64,000 nt of DNA from Coffea arabica (Eukaryota; Streptophyta; Magnoliopsida; Gentianales; Rubiaceae). Below are positions 12,001 to 21,462 of this stretch, piece after piece. The stretch covers positions 17,254,449-17,318,448 of the forward strand of contig NC_092329.1 in NCBI RefSeq assembly GCF_036785885.1. Reading direction: 5' to 3'. Every line of letters begins with the position of its first letter. The first letter of the stretch is position 1. Made by a program: the position numbers and the translations under genes. The notes beneath the pieces are model-generated. The model saw nothing but the letters and a program-made list of their open reading frames with translations. It was not told the DNA's origin and did no database searches.

Positions 12001-14484
12001 AAGCCCACCGAATGGCGACAGTGTATCGATTACCGAAAGCTAAATGCCGTCACGAAAAAGGACCATTTCCCCCTCCCTTTCATTGACCAAATGGTGGAGC
12101 GATTAGCATGTCGGGTTTACTATTGTTTCTTGGATGGATTTTCAGGTTATTTTCAAATTGCCATCGCACCCGAGGATCAAGAGAAGACTACTTTCACCTG
12201 CCCATTTGGAACATTTGCATACCGAAAGATGCCATTTGGATTGTGTAATGCACCTGCTACCTTCCAAAGATGCATGGTAAGTATCTTTTCAGAATATGTT
12301 GAGAAGATTATTGAGGTTTTCATGGACGATTTCAGTGTATATGATGAAAGTTTTGAAAACTGTCTAGATAACCTGAAATTGATCTTAGTAAGGTGTATAG
12401 AAACTAATCTCGTGCTTAATTGGGAAAAATGTCATTTTATGGTTGAACACGGGATAGTTTTGGGTCATGTTGTATCATCTACAGGTATTGATGTTGATAA
12501 GGCAAAAATAGATGTTATATCTACTTTACCTTACCCCGCGACTGTGCGGGAAGTTCGTTCCTTCTTGGGTCACGCAGGTTTCTATAGAAGGTTCATCAAG
12601 GATTTCTCGAAAATTGGAGCACCTTTGTTCCAACTTTTGCAAAAGGATGTATCCTTCGAATTTGATGAAACATGTAAGGGGGCATTCAATAAGTTAAAGG
12701 AGTTATTGACCACCTCACCTATTATCCAACCCTCTGACTGGAACCTCCCATTCGAGATCATGTGCGATGCCAGTGACTATGCAGTGGGTGCGGTATTGGG
12801 TCAAAGAGTAGGAAAGGCAGCTCATGCTATCTACTACGCATCTCGAGCCTTGAACGGATCTCAATTGAACTATTCAACCACCGAAAAGGAGCTTTTAGCA
12901 GTTGTTTTTGCCTTAGAAAAATTTCGGTCTTATTTACTTGGTGCTAAAGTTATTATTTTTTCTGATCATGCAGCTTTGCGGTATCTGTTGACCAAAAAAG
13001 AGGCAAAACCGCGATTGATACGGTGGATATTGTTGCTACAAGAGTTCAACCTGGAGATCCGAGATAAGAAAGGGGCGGAGAATCTGGTAGCAGATCACTT
13101 GAGTCGAGTACAAGTCGTCGAAGATGACATCCCACTGAGAGAAGCATTCCCCGAGGAGCATTTATTTTCTATTAATTCATCTTTGCCTTGGTATGCAGAT
13201 ATTGTTAATTTTCTAGTCACCGACAAATTTCCTACAGGATAGCCTAAGGCAAAGAGAGACAAGTTGAAAAGTGATGCAAAGTCTTACATTTGGGATGATT
13301 CTTACCTCTGGAAGCGGGGCGCCGATCAAATCATCCGTAGATGTGTAAGTGAAGCTGAATTTCAATCTATTTTAGCCTATTGTCACTCTTTTGCATGTGG
13401 ATGTCACTTTGGACCAAAGAGAACGGCTCGTAAGGTGCTAGAGAGTGGATTCTATTGGCCAACTCTATTCAAGGATGCCTACTCATTTTGTAAGTCATGT
13501 GATAAGTGTCAAAGAGTGGGTAATATCTCTCGTAGGGATCAAATGATTCAAACCCCAATGATTTTTGTTGAAATTTTTGACGTTTGGGGCATTGATTTTA
13601 TGGGTCCTTTTCCTTCGTCCTTTGGTTTTTTGTATATATTGCTTGCTGTAGATTATGTTTCGAAGTGGGTAGAAGCAAAGGCCACCCGCACTAATGATTC
13701 CAAAGTGGTTGCAGAATTCGTTAAGTCTAATATTTTTGTTCGCTTTGGGATGCCGCGAGCAATTGTAAGTGATCGGGGTACTCATTTCTGCAACAAAATG
13801 ATAGCTGCAATTTTTAGGAGATATGGTGTATTGCACAAAGTCTCTACATCCTACCATCCTCAGACAAATGGTCAGGCGGAAGCATCGAACCGAGAGATCA
13901 AATCAATTCTAGAAAAGATGGTCCGACCCGATAGGAAGGATTGGAGTGTGAGACTAGAGGATGCACTATGGGCATATAGGACGGCATACAAGACACCTAT
14001 TGGCATGTCCCCTTACCGATTGGTATTTGGAAAACCATGTCATCTCCCGGTAGAGTTTGAGCATAGAGCGTTTTGGGCGGTCAAGCAATGCAATATGGAT
14101 ATCGAGGAGGGCGGAATTCAAAGGAAGTTGCAATTACAAGAGTTGGAAGAAATCCGAAATGAAGCATACGAGAATGCAGTGATCTATAAAGAGAAGAATC
14201 GGATCTTTCATGATCAACAGATCTCTAGGAAGACATTCGTCTGCGGGCAAAAAGTTTTACTATACCACTCCAAATTGAAACTATTTCCAGGTAAATTACG
14301 TTCTCGTTGGATTGGCCCTTTTGTTGTGACTAATGTCTTTCATTAAGGTGCAGTAGAGATCCAAAGTTTGAAAACGGAGAAGAAATTTGTGGTGAATGGT
14401 CACCGTCTCAAGCCGTATTATGAAGGATTTCCAATTGAACGGGTGGAGATGATGCAACTGGAAGACCCGATTTGCTTAGTTTAA
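9061..14484 (+). pseudogene. Gypsy gag-pol polyprotein with four premature stops (copy 1)
   Basis: This is a single frame of about 1,807 codons from ATG 9061 (MPRSSRTGEL) to TAA at 14482. It is broken by TAG at 9145, TGA at 9619, TAG at 13240 and TAA at 14344, with no frameshift that I can see. In order it has a gag domain (9211-9900), a CX2CX4HX4C zinc knuckle (CGVCTAVGHPTEMC, near 10020) and a protease with DLGAS (near 10970). A reverse transcriptase follows, with FMDDF near 12320, then RNase H with CDASDYAVGAVL and the TEKELLAVV motif. The integrase has an HHCC zinc part (about 13370-13510), IDFMGPF, SDRGTHF and an [11 protein letters not shown] region carrying the catalytic Glu. At 9619 the spacer relative has CGA instead of TGA, so a C-to-T change made that stop. 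The element could be mobilised only in trans. Confidence 0.9.
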
Positions 14485-14644
14485 GCAAGTTCTGGACTCC
14501 GTCTAGCCAAAGACGTTAAAGAAAGGCGCTTTTGGGAGGCAACCCAATTTTTGATTTTGTTGGTTTTTGTTGTTCAATTCGTTAAATATGTCGTTTCTCA
14601 TTTGGGTATTGCTTAAACTTGATATTTTCTCTACTATGATCAGG

Positions 14645-14880
14645 ACAGGTGATCATGGCGTACCCGCACAGAGAGGGCACGCATTAATCTTACAAATTCC
14701 AACTTCAAGGTCAGAGGATGTTTCTAAAACATGACATGCCCACGCCATGTTAGTAAAATCTCAACATTCGGAAGTGGAATCTTGGCGTGCCCACGAGGAG
14801 AGGGCACGTATTAATGTTCAAAAACTGATTCTCAAGGACAGAGAATGTTTTCTAATCTTGGCATGCTCACGCCATGTTTG
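14645..14880 (+). repeat. Two diverged tandem units with CGTGCCC/GGGCACG stems
   Basis: Each unit has a form of GGCGT[AG]CCC followed by GAGAGGGCACG, then ATTAAT, a gap, and a CATG.C.CACGCCATGTT motif. The unit length is about 115-125 bp. In the second unit CGTGCCC and GGGCACG can pair across a short purine loop. Confidence 0.65.
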
Positions 14881-14985
14881 ACGAACTAAAAAAAAAAAAT
14901 CAAAATGCTGTTATTTTCCTTCTTAACATTTGTTTTAGTTTTTCCGCAATTCAATTCTGAATTTAAAAAAAAAAACTGTAAGATC

Positions 14986-15070
14986 AAAAACTATTTTTTT
15001 TCCTTTCTTTTTCTCTTTTCTTTCTTTTCTTTTTCTTTCTTTCTTTTTCTTTTCTTTCTTCTTCTTCCCG
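14986..15070 (+). repeat. Polypyrimidine (TTTC) tract
   Basis: Almost only T and C in irregular TTTC/TTCTT repeats, followed by a C-rich block. It marks an abrupt change of composition within the element. Confidence 0.85.
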
Positions 15071-16726
15071 CTGTCCGTGTTTTCTTCTTCCTCGCGCTCT
15101 CCGCCAACCTCTATTCTCCACTTCGTGCGCCTCACCTCCATCGCCACCACTGTCCACCACCCATCCAGCTCCTCACCGCCTCCCTCTTCTCTCTCTCTTC
15201 ACACCGCACGACAACCAGCTCGCGTCAACCTCCTGCAACCCAAGCTCCACATCAGCAGCCCACAGCCTTGAGCAACCCAGCTCACGGACAGCCATGAACA
15301 GCGCTGCTCTCCACAGCATCTCAGCTCTCTCTCTCTCTTAGCTCAGCTCAGTTCAGCTCACGCTGCTCGTTGCTCGCGCGTGTCGCACCACCAGCTCGCA
15401 TACACACGACGCACAGCTTCCCTGCTAAGCCGCTGCCTGCTGCTTCTTCCATCACCACCACCCCAGAGCTGTGCGCATTTCCTCCTCCCTGTCCATAGCT
15501 GCAGCCGACTGCTGCCTGAAACCCACGGCAGTCCAGCTCTCTACCCACAACCAGCTCCACAGCCACGTGGAGATCTTCCTTCATTCTCCACCAACAACCC
15601 CAAGCAGGCTTCACCACTGAAGCTCCACTACCAACCCACACCACCAGCTCTTCTCCACTTCACTTTGAGCCCCCTAGCTGCCACTGCACCAGCTACGACT
15701 GCCCAAGCTCCGCTGCCTACCACCTGAAGCCCACGGACTTCAACCCCAGCACGCGCCGCCACCTCCACCAGCTCTCCTTGCGCTACCACCACCAGCCCAC
15801 ACCGTTAGCTCTCCCTCTACCTCACACTTCGATCTCACTGTCCAAACTCAACCAGATCGCTTGGGAGGTGATTTTGTTCTTGGGTTTCTTTATGAATGAA
15901 AATAGGAAGTGATTCGCTTGATTTTCCCTTTTCCGTTGAATTGCTTAGGAGTCTCTGTTGAGTTTTTGGTCCTTGGGTCTTGGGGCACATCTGTCAGTTC
16001 ATTTGACTTGGGGATTTTCTGGAGTTAATTTCGGGTAGAATAAATTTTATTTGCTGCTCCATTTGCGGATATTTTCTGGTGTTAATTACATTGTTGAGCA
16101 TTGATTGGGTTTTGACTACTTGAGGTTTTTCTTTCATCTGTGGGGATAAATTTAACGGCTCTTATGCCAGTTCATTTATTCGAGAATTGTTAGAGGTGAT
16201 TTGGGAGTTACTTGTCACTTGGGTCCTATTTTAATTTCTACTATTTTGTGGTCTTGATTGGTAGTTTGGATTTATCAGCGCTTTGGTTGGTCATTTGAGT
16301 TGTTTCTTAATTGTGGGGAGTTCCTTCCTGCGTGTGTTTGTTGATTTGAATGGTTATTGGGATTGGTTGAGTGTGTATTTAACTATCCAATTGGAGACAA
16401 TTGTTGAGATTTTGGGTCGAATTGTGTTTAAATTGCTGTAATTTGTGTCCAATTGTGGGTAATTTGCTGAGATTGTTTGTTAAATTAGGAGGTGCTTGTA
16501 ATGCTTAAATTTGCTTATTGAAGTAGTTGAGTTTGGAACCACAAGTGCTTATTGATTGCATTTACTATAAGTGTTGGGGTATTTGTATAACTTGTGGGTG
16601 ATTCATTGGAGTGATATTTGGAGAAAATGGTGAGACTCAGATCAACCCCAGGGGCTAATCCACCGATGTCTTGACGATTTCAGGGGAGTTTCGTTGCCCT
16701 TCTTCTTACTTTTTCTATATATTTGT

Positions 16727-16764
16727 TACATTGAGGGCAATGTATATTTTAAGTGTGGGGGGGA
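16727..16764 (+). promoter_or_regulatory. Internal hairpin plus polypurine-like tract (second copy of the 3' module)
   Basis: TACATTG and CAATGTA pair around an AGGG loop (16727-16744). Seven bases later comes AAGTGTGGGGGGGA (16751-16764). The same arrangement stands just before the 3' LTR, about 0.9 kb downstream. It could be an internal plus-strand primer or an RNA element; the function is unknown. Confidence 0.7.
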
Positions 16765-17312
16765 TTTGGATTTGATTGGAGTTTCTTTAAATTGTTGCTT
16801 TTCTTATTGTTGTCTTGATGAATAAATGTGGCAACTCGCTCTTCTATTGCTAGTTGTGATTTATCCTATGAATTTTGTTTAGATGGCAAGTAAAAGCATA
16901 TTATCTTGGTGAATATCATGAGTTTAAGGACTTGGTGCAAATTGTGGTTAAATTGTTTAGGCAATATAAATATTTTACTAGCAATTGTTGTGTGGATTGG
17001 GCGATTGTTGATCTTAGTTCTCCATATTAGGAGATGACGTGGGCCATGATCTTTAATTATCTGGTATTCTGGTGCTTTAATTGTGGTTAATAAATGGCTC
17101 TACTCCGCTAGTGTCATCACCCAGTAACCGGGAGTCTTCACCACAAGTGTCGACTTTCGCGTCAAAAAGTGGTGATATCTATGAGTAGGTAGTCCTGAAG
17201 CTGTGAAAAGTTGAGTAACTGGGCTCTTTCATCTAAAAATGTCAGAGTTCACGTCAAAAGACTTGAATAGCTTGGGACTGAGCATTTATTCAAAAAAAAA
17301 AAAGAAAAAAAA

Positions 17313-17314
<2 letters not shown>

Positions 17315-17344
<30 letters not shown>
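17315..17344. repeat. AT microsatellite after an A-rich run
   Basis: A pure AT repeat follows an interrupted A-run. It is useful because the second copy (43409-43438) has the same length, which argues for a very recent duplication or an assembly effect. Confidence 0.9.
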
Positions 17345-17350
<6 letters not shown>

Positions 17351-17620
17351 ATAATATGTAAGCTTATGATCATGTTGGCCTGCCGATCCTTGTTCTTCAA
17401 TGTTGAGATTTTGGTTGTCAGTTGACCCAATTGCTAACTTTTGCTAGTTTAATATTTTGATTTCTTAAACGACTTAGCTATGAATTGGACGAGTCTATGA
17501 TTTCAGGAGCTAACCGGGAGAAATATGTCTTGACACTTAACTACTAAAACTTGATTTTGGGATAAACGCAACTTGGCAGTAAATGAAATGAGAGTTAGCC
17601 ATTATTGAATTTAGTTGTTC

Positions 17621-17660
17621 TCATGCTTGAGGACAAGCATGATTTAAGTGTGGGGGGAAT
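17621..17660 (+). promoter_or_regulatory. Hairpin and 3' polypurine tract before the LTR
   Basis: TCATGCTTG pairs with CAAGCATGA around an AGGA loop (17621-17642). AAGTGTGGGGGGAAT (17646-17660) follows directly and ends at the TG of the 3' LTR. The G-run fits the plus-strand primer of LTR elements. The hairpin is an observation; its role is unknown. Confidence 0.8.
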
Positions 17661-19324
17661 TGATAGGATGTTAATTGTTAGTAATTTTATTGTTAATTTT
17701 CCTTTTTATTCTTGCCAAATATTGCTTTAATTTGCTTTAATTGTCAATATATATTTATATTTGGTATTTGGATATAATTTCAGAAATTGGAGCAGAAACC
17801 TCTTGAGAAGATTATTGTGAAGCTTTACACAATTCGGGTGCAAACCAACGAGAAAGAATGGAATTGCATTTGGGAATTCAATTTGACTAGACAACATATC
17901 AAAATTGGTGGGGACCGCAAATTAAAGTGGAGCAGAAACCTTCCTGAAAAGATTATTGTGAAACTCTATACAATTGGCCCACATGCATGGTGTAAACCAA
18001 CGTCCATTTCTTTCTATGATGAAAAGGAATTGAATTGCATTTGACTGGCCAGCATCTCAATTAGGTGGGGACCGTGAAGACTTGACCATTGTGTAAAGAC
18101 ACATTTTTGGTTTGCTCTCTTATTTGTGAACTTGTGCACTTGGTCAAAGGAAACCGACAAACCATAGTTGGCTTTGCTTTTGTTTTCGGTGGAGTTGATT
18201 AGGTAGGGAAGGAATGTTTTCTTTTGTGAGCGTGGAGTGAAGTTTCGAATTGGCTTGTTTTTATGCGTGGGAGAGCCGCACATTTCCGGAGTTAGTTTTT
18301 CTTCTTCTCTTCCGTCTGGGAAGAGGAGTTTTAGTTTTCTCTCCGAGGGATGTTCCGGAGGAGAGAATAGGGAGTTGTTTTGGCTTGTTGAATTCTAGTG
18401 TGCAATTTTCTTATTCTCTTCCGAAAGCTTTGTTATTCACTCTCTCAATTATCGAAGAAAGATGATGTCTTTAAATTCAATTGAATTGTGTGAAGATTTT
18501 CTTATGAGGCGTGGCTAATTTTCTCATCTAGTCAAGGATCAACGCGACGACGCAGTCCCATATATCTGTGAGATCTAATTAATTTTACGTGTTCCTTAAT
18601 TTGTTAATATTTGCATGTTTTCTATTTTAATTTCCATGGGATTATTTTGTTAATTGGATATCAAGGGCCCGATGTGCAATTTGACTTATTAATCTCTTGT
18701 CAAATTAATCAATTAAATCCGTAATTGTTTAGTTGGTTAATATTAGTGACAATTAGTATTTTCACATACTAGGGGAACATGCAATCTGATTTAAATAACC
18801 CTCGTAGCGTGTTATTAATTTGGGTTAGGCTTTTCTAGTTTTTAATGCAATTAGGAAATTAATTTCTACGGTCGTACCTAGGAGTATTTCCTGGTTAGGG
18901 GTAATCAATAGTCGTACCTTGGTTATCAATAAATTAAGGAAAAGCTGGTTGTTAGAGTTTATCGACGACTATAACTAACCTGTTAATAAAATTAAGTGAA
19001 CCTTCTTTGCATCAATGATCGGATGAATGGACTGTGTCTACGTAGTTGTATCCTTGGCTAGAATTTATTTATTATTTATTTAATTGCCATTTACATTCGT
19101 ATTAATTATTTATTTATTTTTGGTTAAATTGTTTAATTATTTTTTAGTTAAATTGTTTAATTATTTATTTTTAGTTTTATCTGATAAAAATCCCCCGTGT
19201 CTCGAATTTAAAAAGAATCGAATTTTTTCCAATCCCTGTGGATTCGACCCTGTTTACTACTATACACAGAAAATTTATTTTTCTTAAACAGGTATTTATT
19301 ATTGCACAGGCACGACACCTGTCA
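17661..19324 (+). repeat. Gypsy 3' LTR (copy 1)
   Basis: 1,664 bp, TG to CA, colinear with the 5' LTR without length change. I count about 21 substitutions by eye, mostly transitions. It is followed by AGAAT, the target-site duplication. Confidence 0.93.
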
Positions 19325-19329
19325 AGAAT

Positions 19330-19520
19330 GTATTAAGCTAAGCATTTATGCTCTAAACATCTGGATAGATGAAGAATGGGTGAATCCCAATCTTGATGCT
19401 AGGCATCAGTGATCTTGCGGGGCAGCTTGCCCGTTTGTTTGGACCTTTGTCCAAATACTGTAAAGGTTACGGTTATTTATATAAAAAGCTAACGTTTCGA
19501 CGAAAAAAAAAAAAAAAAAA
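19330..19520 (+). pseudogene. End of LINE ORF2, 3' untranslated region and poly-A tail
   Basis: After removal of the Gypsy element the ORF2 frame continues here and stops at TGA 19410-19412. A short 3' untranslated region and an A19 tail (19502-19520) follow. This shows that the Gypsy insertion removed only the last few dozen codons of the RNase H region from the reading frame. Confidence 0.8.
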
Positions 19521-19532
19521 AGTAAAGGGAAG
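19521..19532. repeat. LINE target-site duplication, right
   Basis: AGTAAAGGGAAG directly after the poly-A tail, matching 1210-1221. Confidence 0.9.
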
Positions 19533-19930
19533 ACTTAGTCAGTAAACGCGCAGAAGGCCTACGCATTTTACAATTGAAACTTCTTCTGTAGACCCCAAAT
19601 AGGACGGTTGACTTCAAATGAATGCAGTCAAGACGTAAAGGACTATTTGTTGGGCAATAATTTTCAGCTTCATTTGTGTATGGAGTTTACTGGGGAAGCT
19701 GTCACAGTAGTCGCTGATGACATTGAGGTCCACGTCTTTACGGGGCTGCTCATGCTAAAGACATAATGACTCCGCAAGGGAAGACTTTCAAGTCCACCCT
19801 GGTCTTTCCATTTATTCACGTGAAAAACAATAAGGGAACCGATAAATTTTTTCCACTTGATATGAGAAAAAATTCATAAATGTGTTTTTGGATGTAATGT
19901 ATGTCATGAAAGTAATTAAGATATATGCTT
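19533..19930. other. WAKL intron-like DNA
   Basis: No gene seen. The part near 19595-19710 (TTTACTGGGGAAGCTGTCACAGTAG) resembles spacer DNA near 22850-22900, so both are probably pieces of related WAKL loci. Confidence 0.45.
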
Positions 19931-20367
19931 CAGCCTATGAGGTTTTAGTCTAGTGACTAAGAGTGTATTAGATAAAATTAAAATTTGAAAACTAAAATAT
20001 GAAATTTAAACTTTGAAGGCAGAATTCGTTAAATTATTGAATTGTTAAGTACCATATTTGATATATTTGAGTATATATTATATTAAGTAATACGTGGTTA
20101 GTTTATCACTTATATTTTTTTAAAAAAAATTATCTAGAAAATTCGATGCCACTTAATTAAATCAGAAGTTCGATTTTTTTTTATCAAACACGTTTGAACA
20201 TGTTAAGATATGAACTCACTTAGTTTAAATATTGAATTGGGTTATCAAATAGGGGTCTAGGATTGAGGTTCCAGGATTTAGAGGGCTTGGGTTCAAATCT
20301 CTCCTCCCTACACCCGCTTCTTAAATTTCATTCTCTTTTACTAGAAAAAATTTTTAAAAAATAAAAA
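19931..20367 (+). mobile_element. SINE-like insertion carrying a smaller AT-rich insertion (copy 1)
   Basis: ATATATGCTT stands on both sides (19921-19930 and 20368-20377), a 10-bp target-site duplication. The left end has an A-box-like TAGTCTAGTGACTAAGAG. The right part has a B-box-like GGGTTCAAATC near 20290 and an A-rich end. In normal SINEs these boxes are a few tens of bases apart. Here about 300 bp of AT-rich DNA with imperfect inverted ends (GTGTATTAGATAAA and a complement of TTATCAAATAG) separates them. That suggests a MITE nested in the SINE. Confidence 0.6.
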
Positions 20368-20375
20368 ATATATGC

Positions 20376-20591
20376 TTAGAATGGTAGGATTAAAGAGTAG
20401 TTACAATTGACTGAAAGTCTCGACTCAAGATAACAATCTTCTGTCATGCCAAAGGGGTAATGGATCTTTACTTTTCCAGAGGTATCAATGCAGCCATCCT
20501 TGGCTATAGGAGGGTATGTTGCTGCTGGTGTGATAGCTGGCTTTAAGGACACCGTCAACACGAAATGTATCATTTGAACAAGCTTCATCAC
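20376..20591 (-). pseudogene. WAKL first exon: signal peptide and start of GUB_WAK domain (copy 1)
   Basis: The frame starts at 20591 (MMKLVQMIHFVLTVSL) with a hydrophobic signal-peptide-like segment. After it comes KDGCIDTSGKVKIHYPFGMTEDCYL, the Cys-pattern and YPFG motif of the galacturonan-binding GUB_WAK domain at the N-terminus of wall-associated kinases. The frame stops at the target-site duplication of the neighbouring SINE-like insertion. The rest of the domain is either past a splice site (a GTAACT lies near the end) or lost. Its kinase partner on the same strand is at 1-816. The gene is probably dead. Confidence 0.75.
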
Positions 20592-21462
20592 TGGGGAAAC
20601 TTTGGACTGTGATGGCTATTTAATTTTGGGATGATGAGTTTTTTCTGGTGTTCTTGGAGGAGGCCATATTTCAATATATAGATCCTTCCCTGAGCAAAGC
20701 CACCCCAACATTAGAAAGTCACTCATCCTCAAATTGACTTGGCAAGTTCACTTGAATTATTCTGATACCGTGTGGTATGGGATCCTGAACGTTACTAATT
20801 GCATTTCAGCACTATTTCCTTTTTAACACTACTCCATCTTCTGTATGTGGACTCTTTACTTTTTTTTTCGTCATTTGCGCTACAATTGCAATATCAATTC
20901 ATATGAGCACGAAACTCCAGTCATCGTGGTCGAGGGAACGGAATTTTATCAACTTTTCTCTGTTGAAAATTGTGGAATCAAGAAGAGATCAGATGATTGA
21001 CTTTTCCCTGTATCACCTCTCTAGATAATAGAAAAATCGCCAGTAGAAAACTTGGGTTTTTTGTCCCATTAGTTTCCCAGCATGTACCCTACTACCACCA
21101 CTACCAAACAAATGAACGAAGAATTGCAATTATAGTAGATGAACAAAATAACCTTAAGATTTACCACGTCTTGGCTGTTGCAATCGTGAATGAACTTATG
21201 TTCTTTGCCACTCTACCTTGGCTGCTCGTGCATTGGCTGATCGGGCCGTGTGAAGCACTCTAGGAACATAGGATGACTTATTCTCTCGATCCCAAGTATT
21301 ACCATAAGTCTAGTCAGTCTCTTTCTGGGACTTCTACCAACTTTTCTGTTTTGAAGATGAATAAATCCAAAGAGAAAAATTGATTGACTTTTTCATCTAT
21401 CACCTCTCGAGACAATATGAAAATTTCCAATGGAAGAGTTGTTTTTACCCAGAGAAGAAATA
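20592..21462. other. WAKL upstream region with an internal diverged duplication
   Basis: No gene seen. Sequence near 20994-21050 (TTGACTTTTCCCTGTATCACCTCTCTAG) recurs in diverged form near 21384-21440. Sequence near 21160-21260 (GCAATCGTGAATGAACTTATGTTCTT, GTGAAGCACTCT) recurs near 22258-22372. It probably covers the promoter of the minus-strand WAKL gene. The segmental duplication ends inside it, at 21083. Confidence 0.5.

Larger units (their letters stand above)
14485..17645 (+). other. Gypsy region between integrase and 3' LTR (copy 1)
   Basis: This is 3.2 kb without a credible long gene. From left to right it holds two diverged units with GGCGTGCCCACG/GGGCACG motifs (about 14645-14880), an A/T run and a pyrimidine tract (about 14986-15070), and a C-rich block (15080-15860). 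A T-rich, intron-like stretch (15860-16680) follows, then a hairpin with a polypurine-like copy (16727-16764), an A-run with an AT microsatellite, and the hairpin before the true polypurine tract. In Athila elements this position holds an env-like frame; I find no intact membrane protein here. Confidence 0.75.
7307..19324 (+). mobile_element. Ty3/Gypsy LTR retrotransposon, Athila-like, inserted in the LINE (copy 1)
   Basis: This is a complete 12,018-bp element with two 1,664-bp LTRs, a tRNA-Asp primer site, one gag-pol frame broken by four stop codons, a 3.2-kb region after integrase and a polypurine tract. It has a 5-bp duplication of AGAAT on both sides. By eye I count about 21 differences between its two LTRs (about 1.3%), so it is not brand new. 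The pol order protease-RT-RNase H-integrase and the GKAMLDLGAS protease motif place it in Ty3/Gypsy. The tRNA-Asp primer and the long region after integrase suggest the Athila/Tat branch, which is an inference. Confidence 0.93.
1222..19520 (+). mobile_element. Full-length plant L1-type LINE, interrupted by a Gypsy element (copy 1)
   Basis: This non-LTR retrotransposon has a 585-bp 5' untranslated region, ORF1 (RNA-binding, CCHC), ORF2 (endonuclease, reverse transcriptase, RNase H), a short 3' untranslated region and an A19 tail. It is flanked by a 12-bp duplication of AGTAAAGGGAAG. Its own length is about 6.3 kb once the inserted Gypsy element (7307-19324) is excluded. The 5' end abuts the target-site duplication, so it was not 5'-truncated on insertion. 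It lies on the plus strand within the minus-strand WAKL gene. Frameshifts in both ORFs and the Gypsy insertion make it non-autonomous now. Confidence 0.93.
346..21083 (+). repeat. Segmental duplication copy 1 (20,738 bp)
   Basis: This segment recurs at 26440-47177 with the same orientation and a fixed offset of 26,094. All long reading frames in the two copies are identical. The A19 tail at the LINE end and the AT microsatellite at 17315-17344 also have the same length in both. The left limit is where CTCCAGAC follows AGT here but GAG in the other copy. The right limit is where CCCAGCAT is followed by GTACCC here and by ATATCCC there. The left flank continues the kinase without interruption, so this copy sits in the original locus. 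Confidence 0.95.

Noticed and set aside
14905..15297. 130-codon open frame after integrase
   Set aside because: It is created by the pyrimidine tract and C-rich block. It has a hydrophobic run from TTT/TTC codons and no envelope-like features such as a signal peptide with downstream Cys pattern.
15380..15727. Pro/Ser/Ala-rich frame in the C-rich block
   Set aside because: Low-complexity translation of CCA/CAGCTC repeats; no start context or family resemblance.
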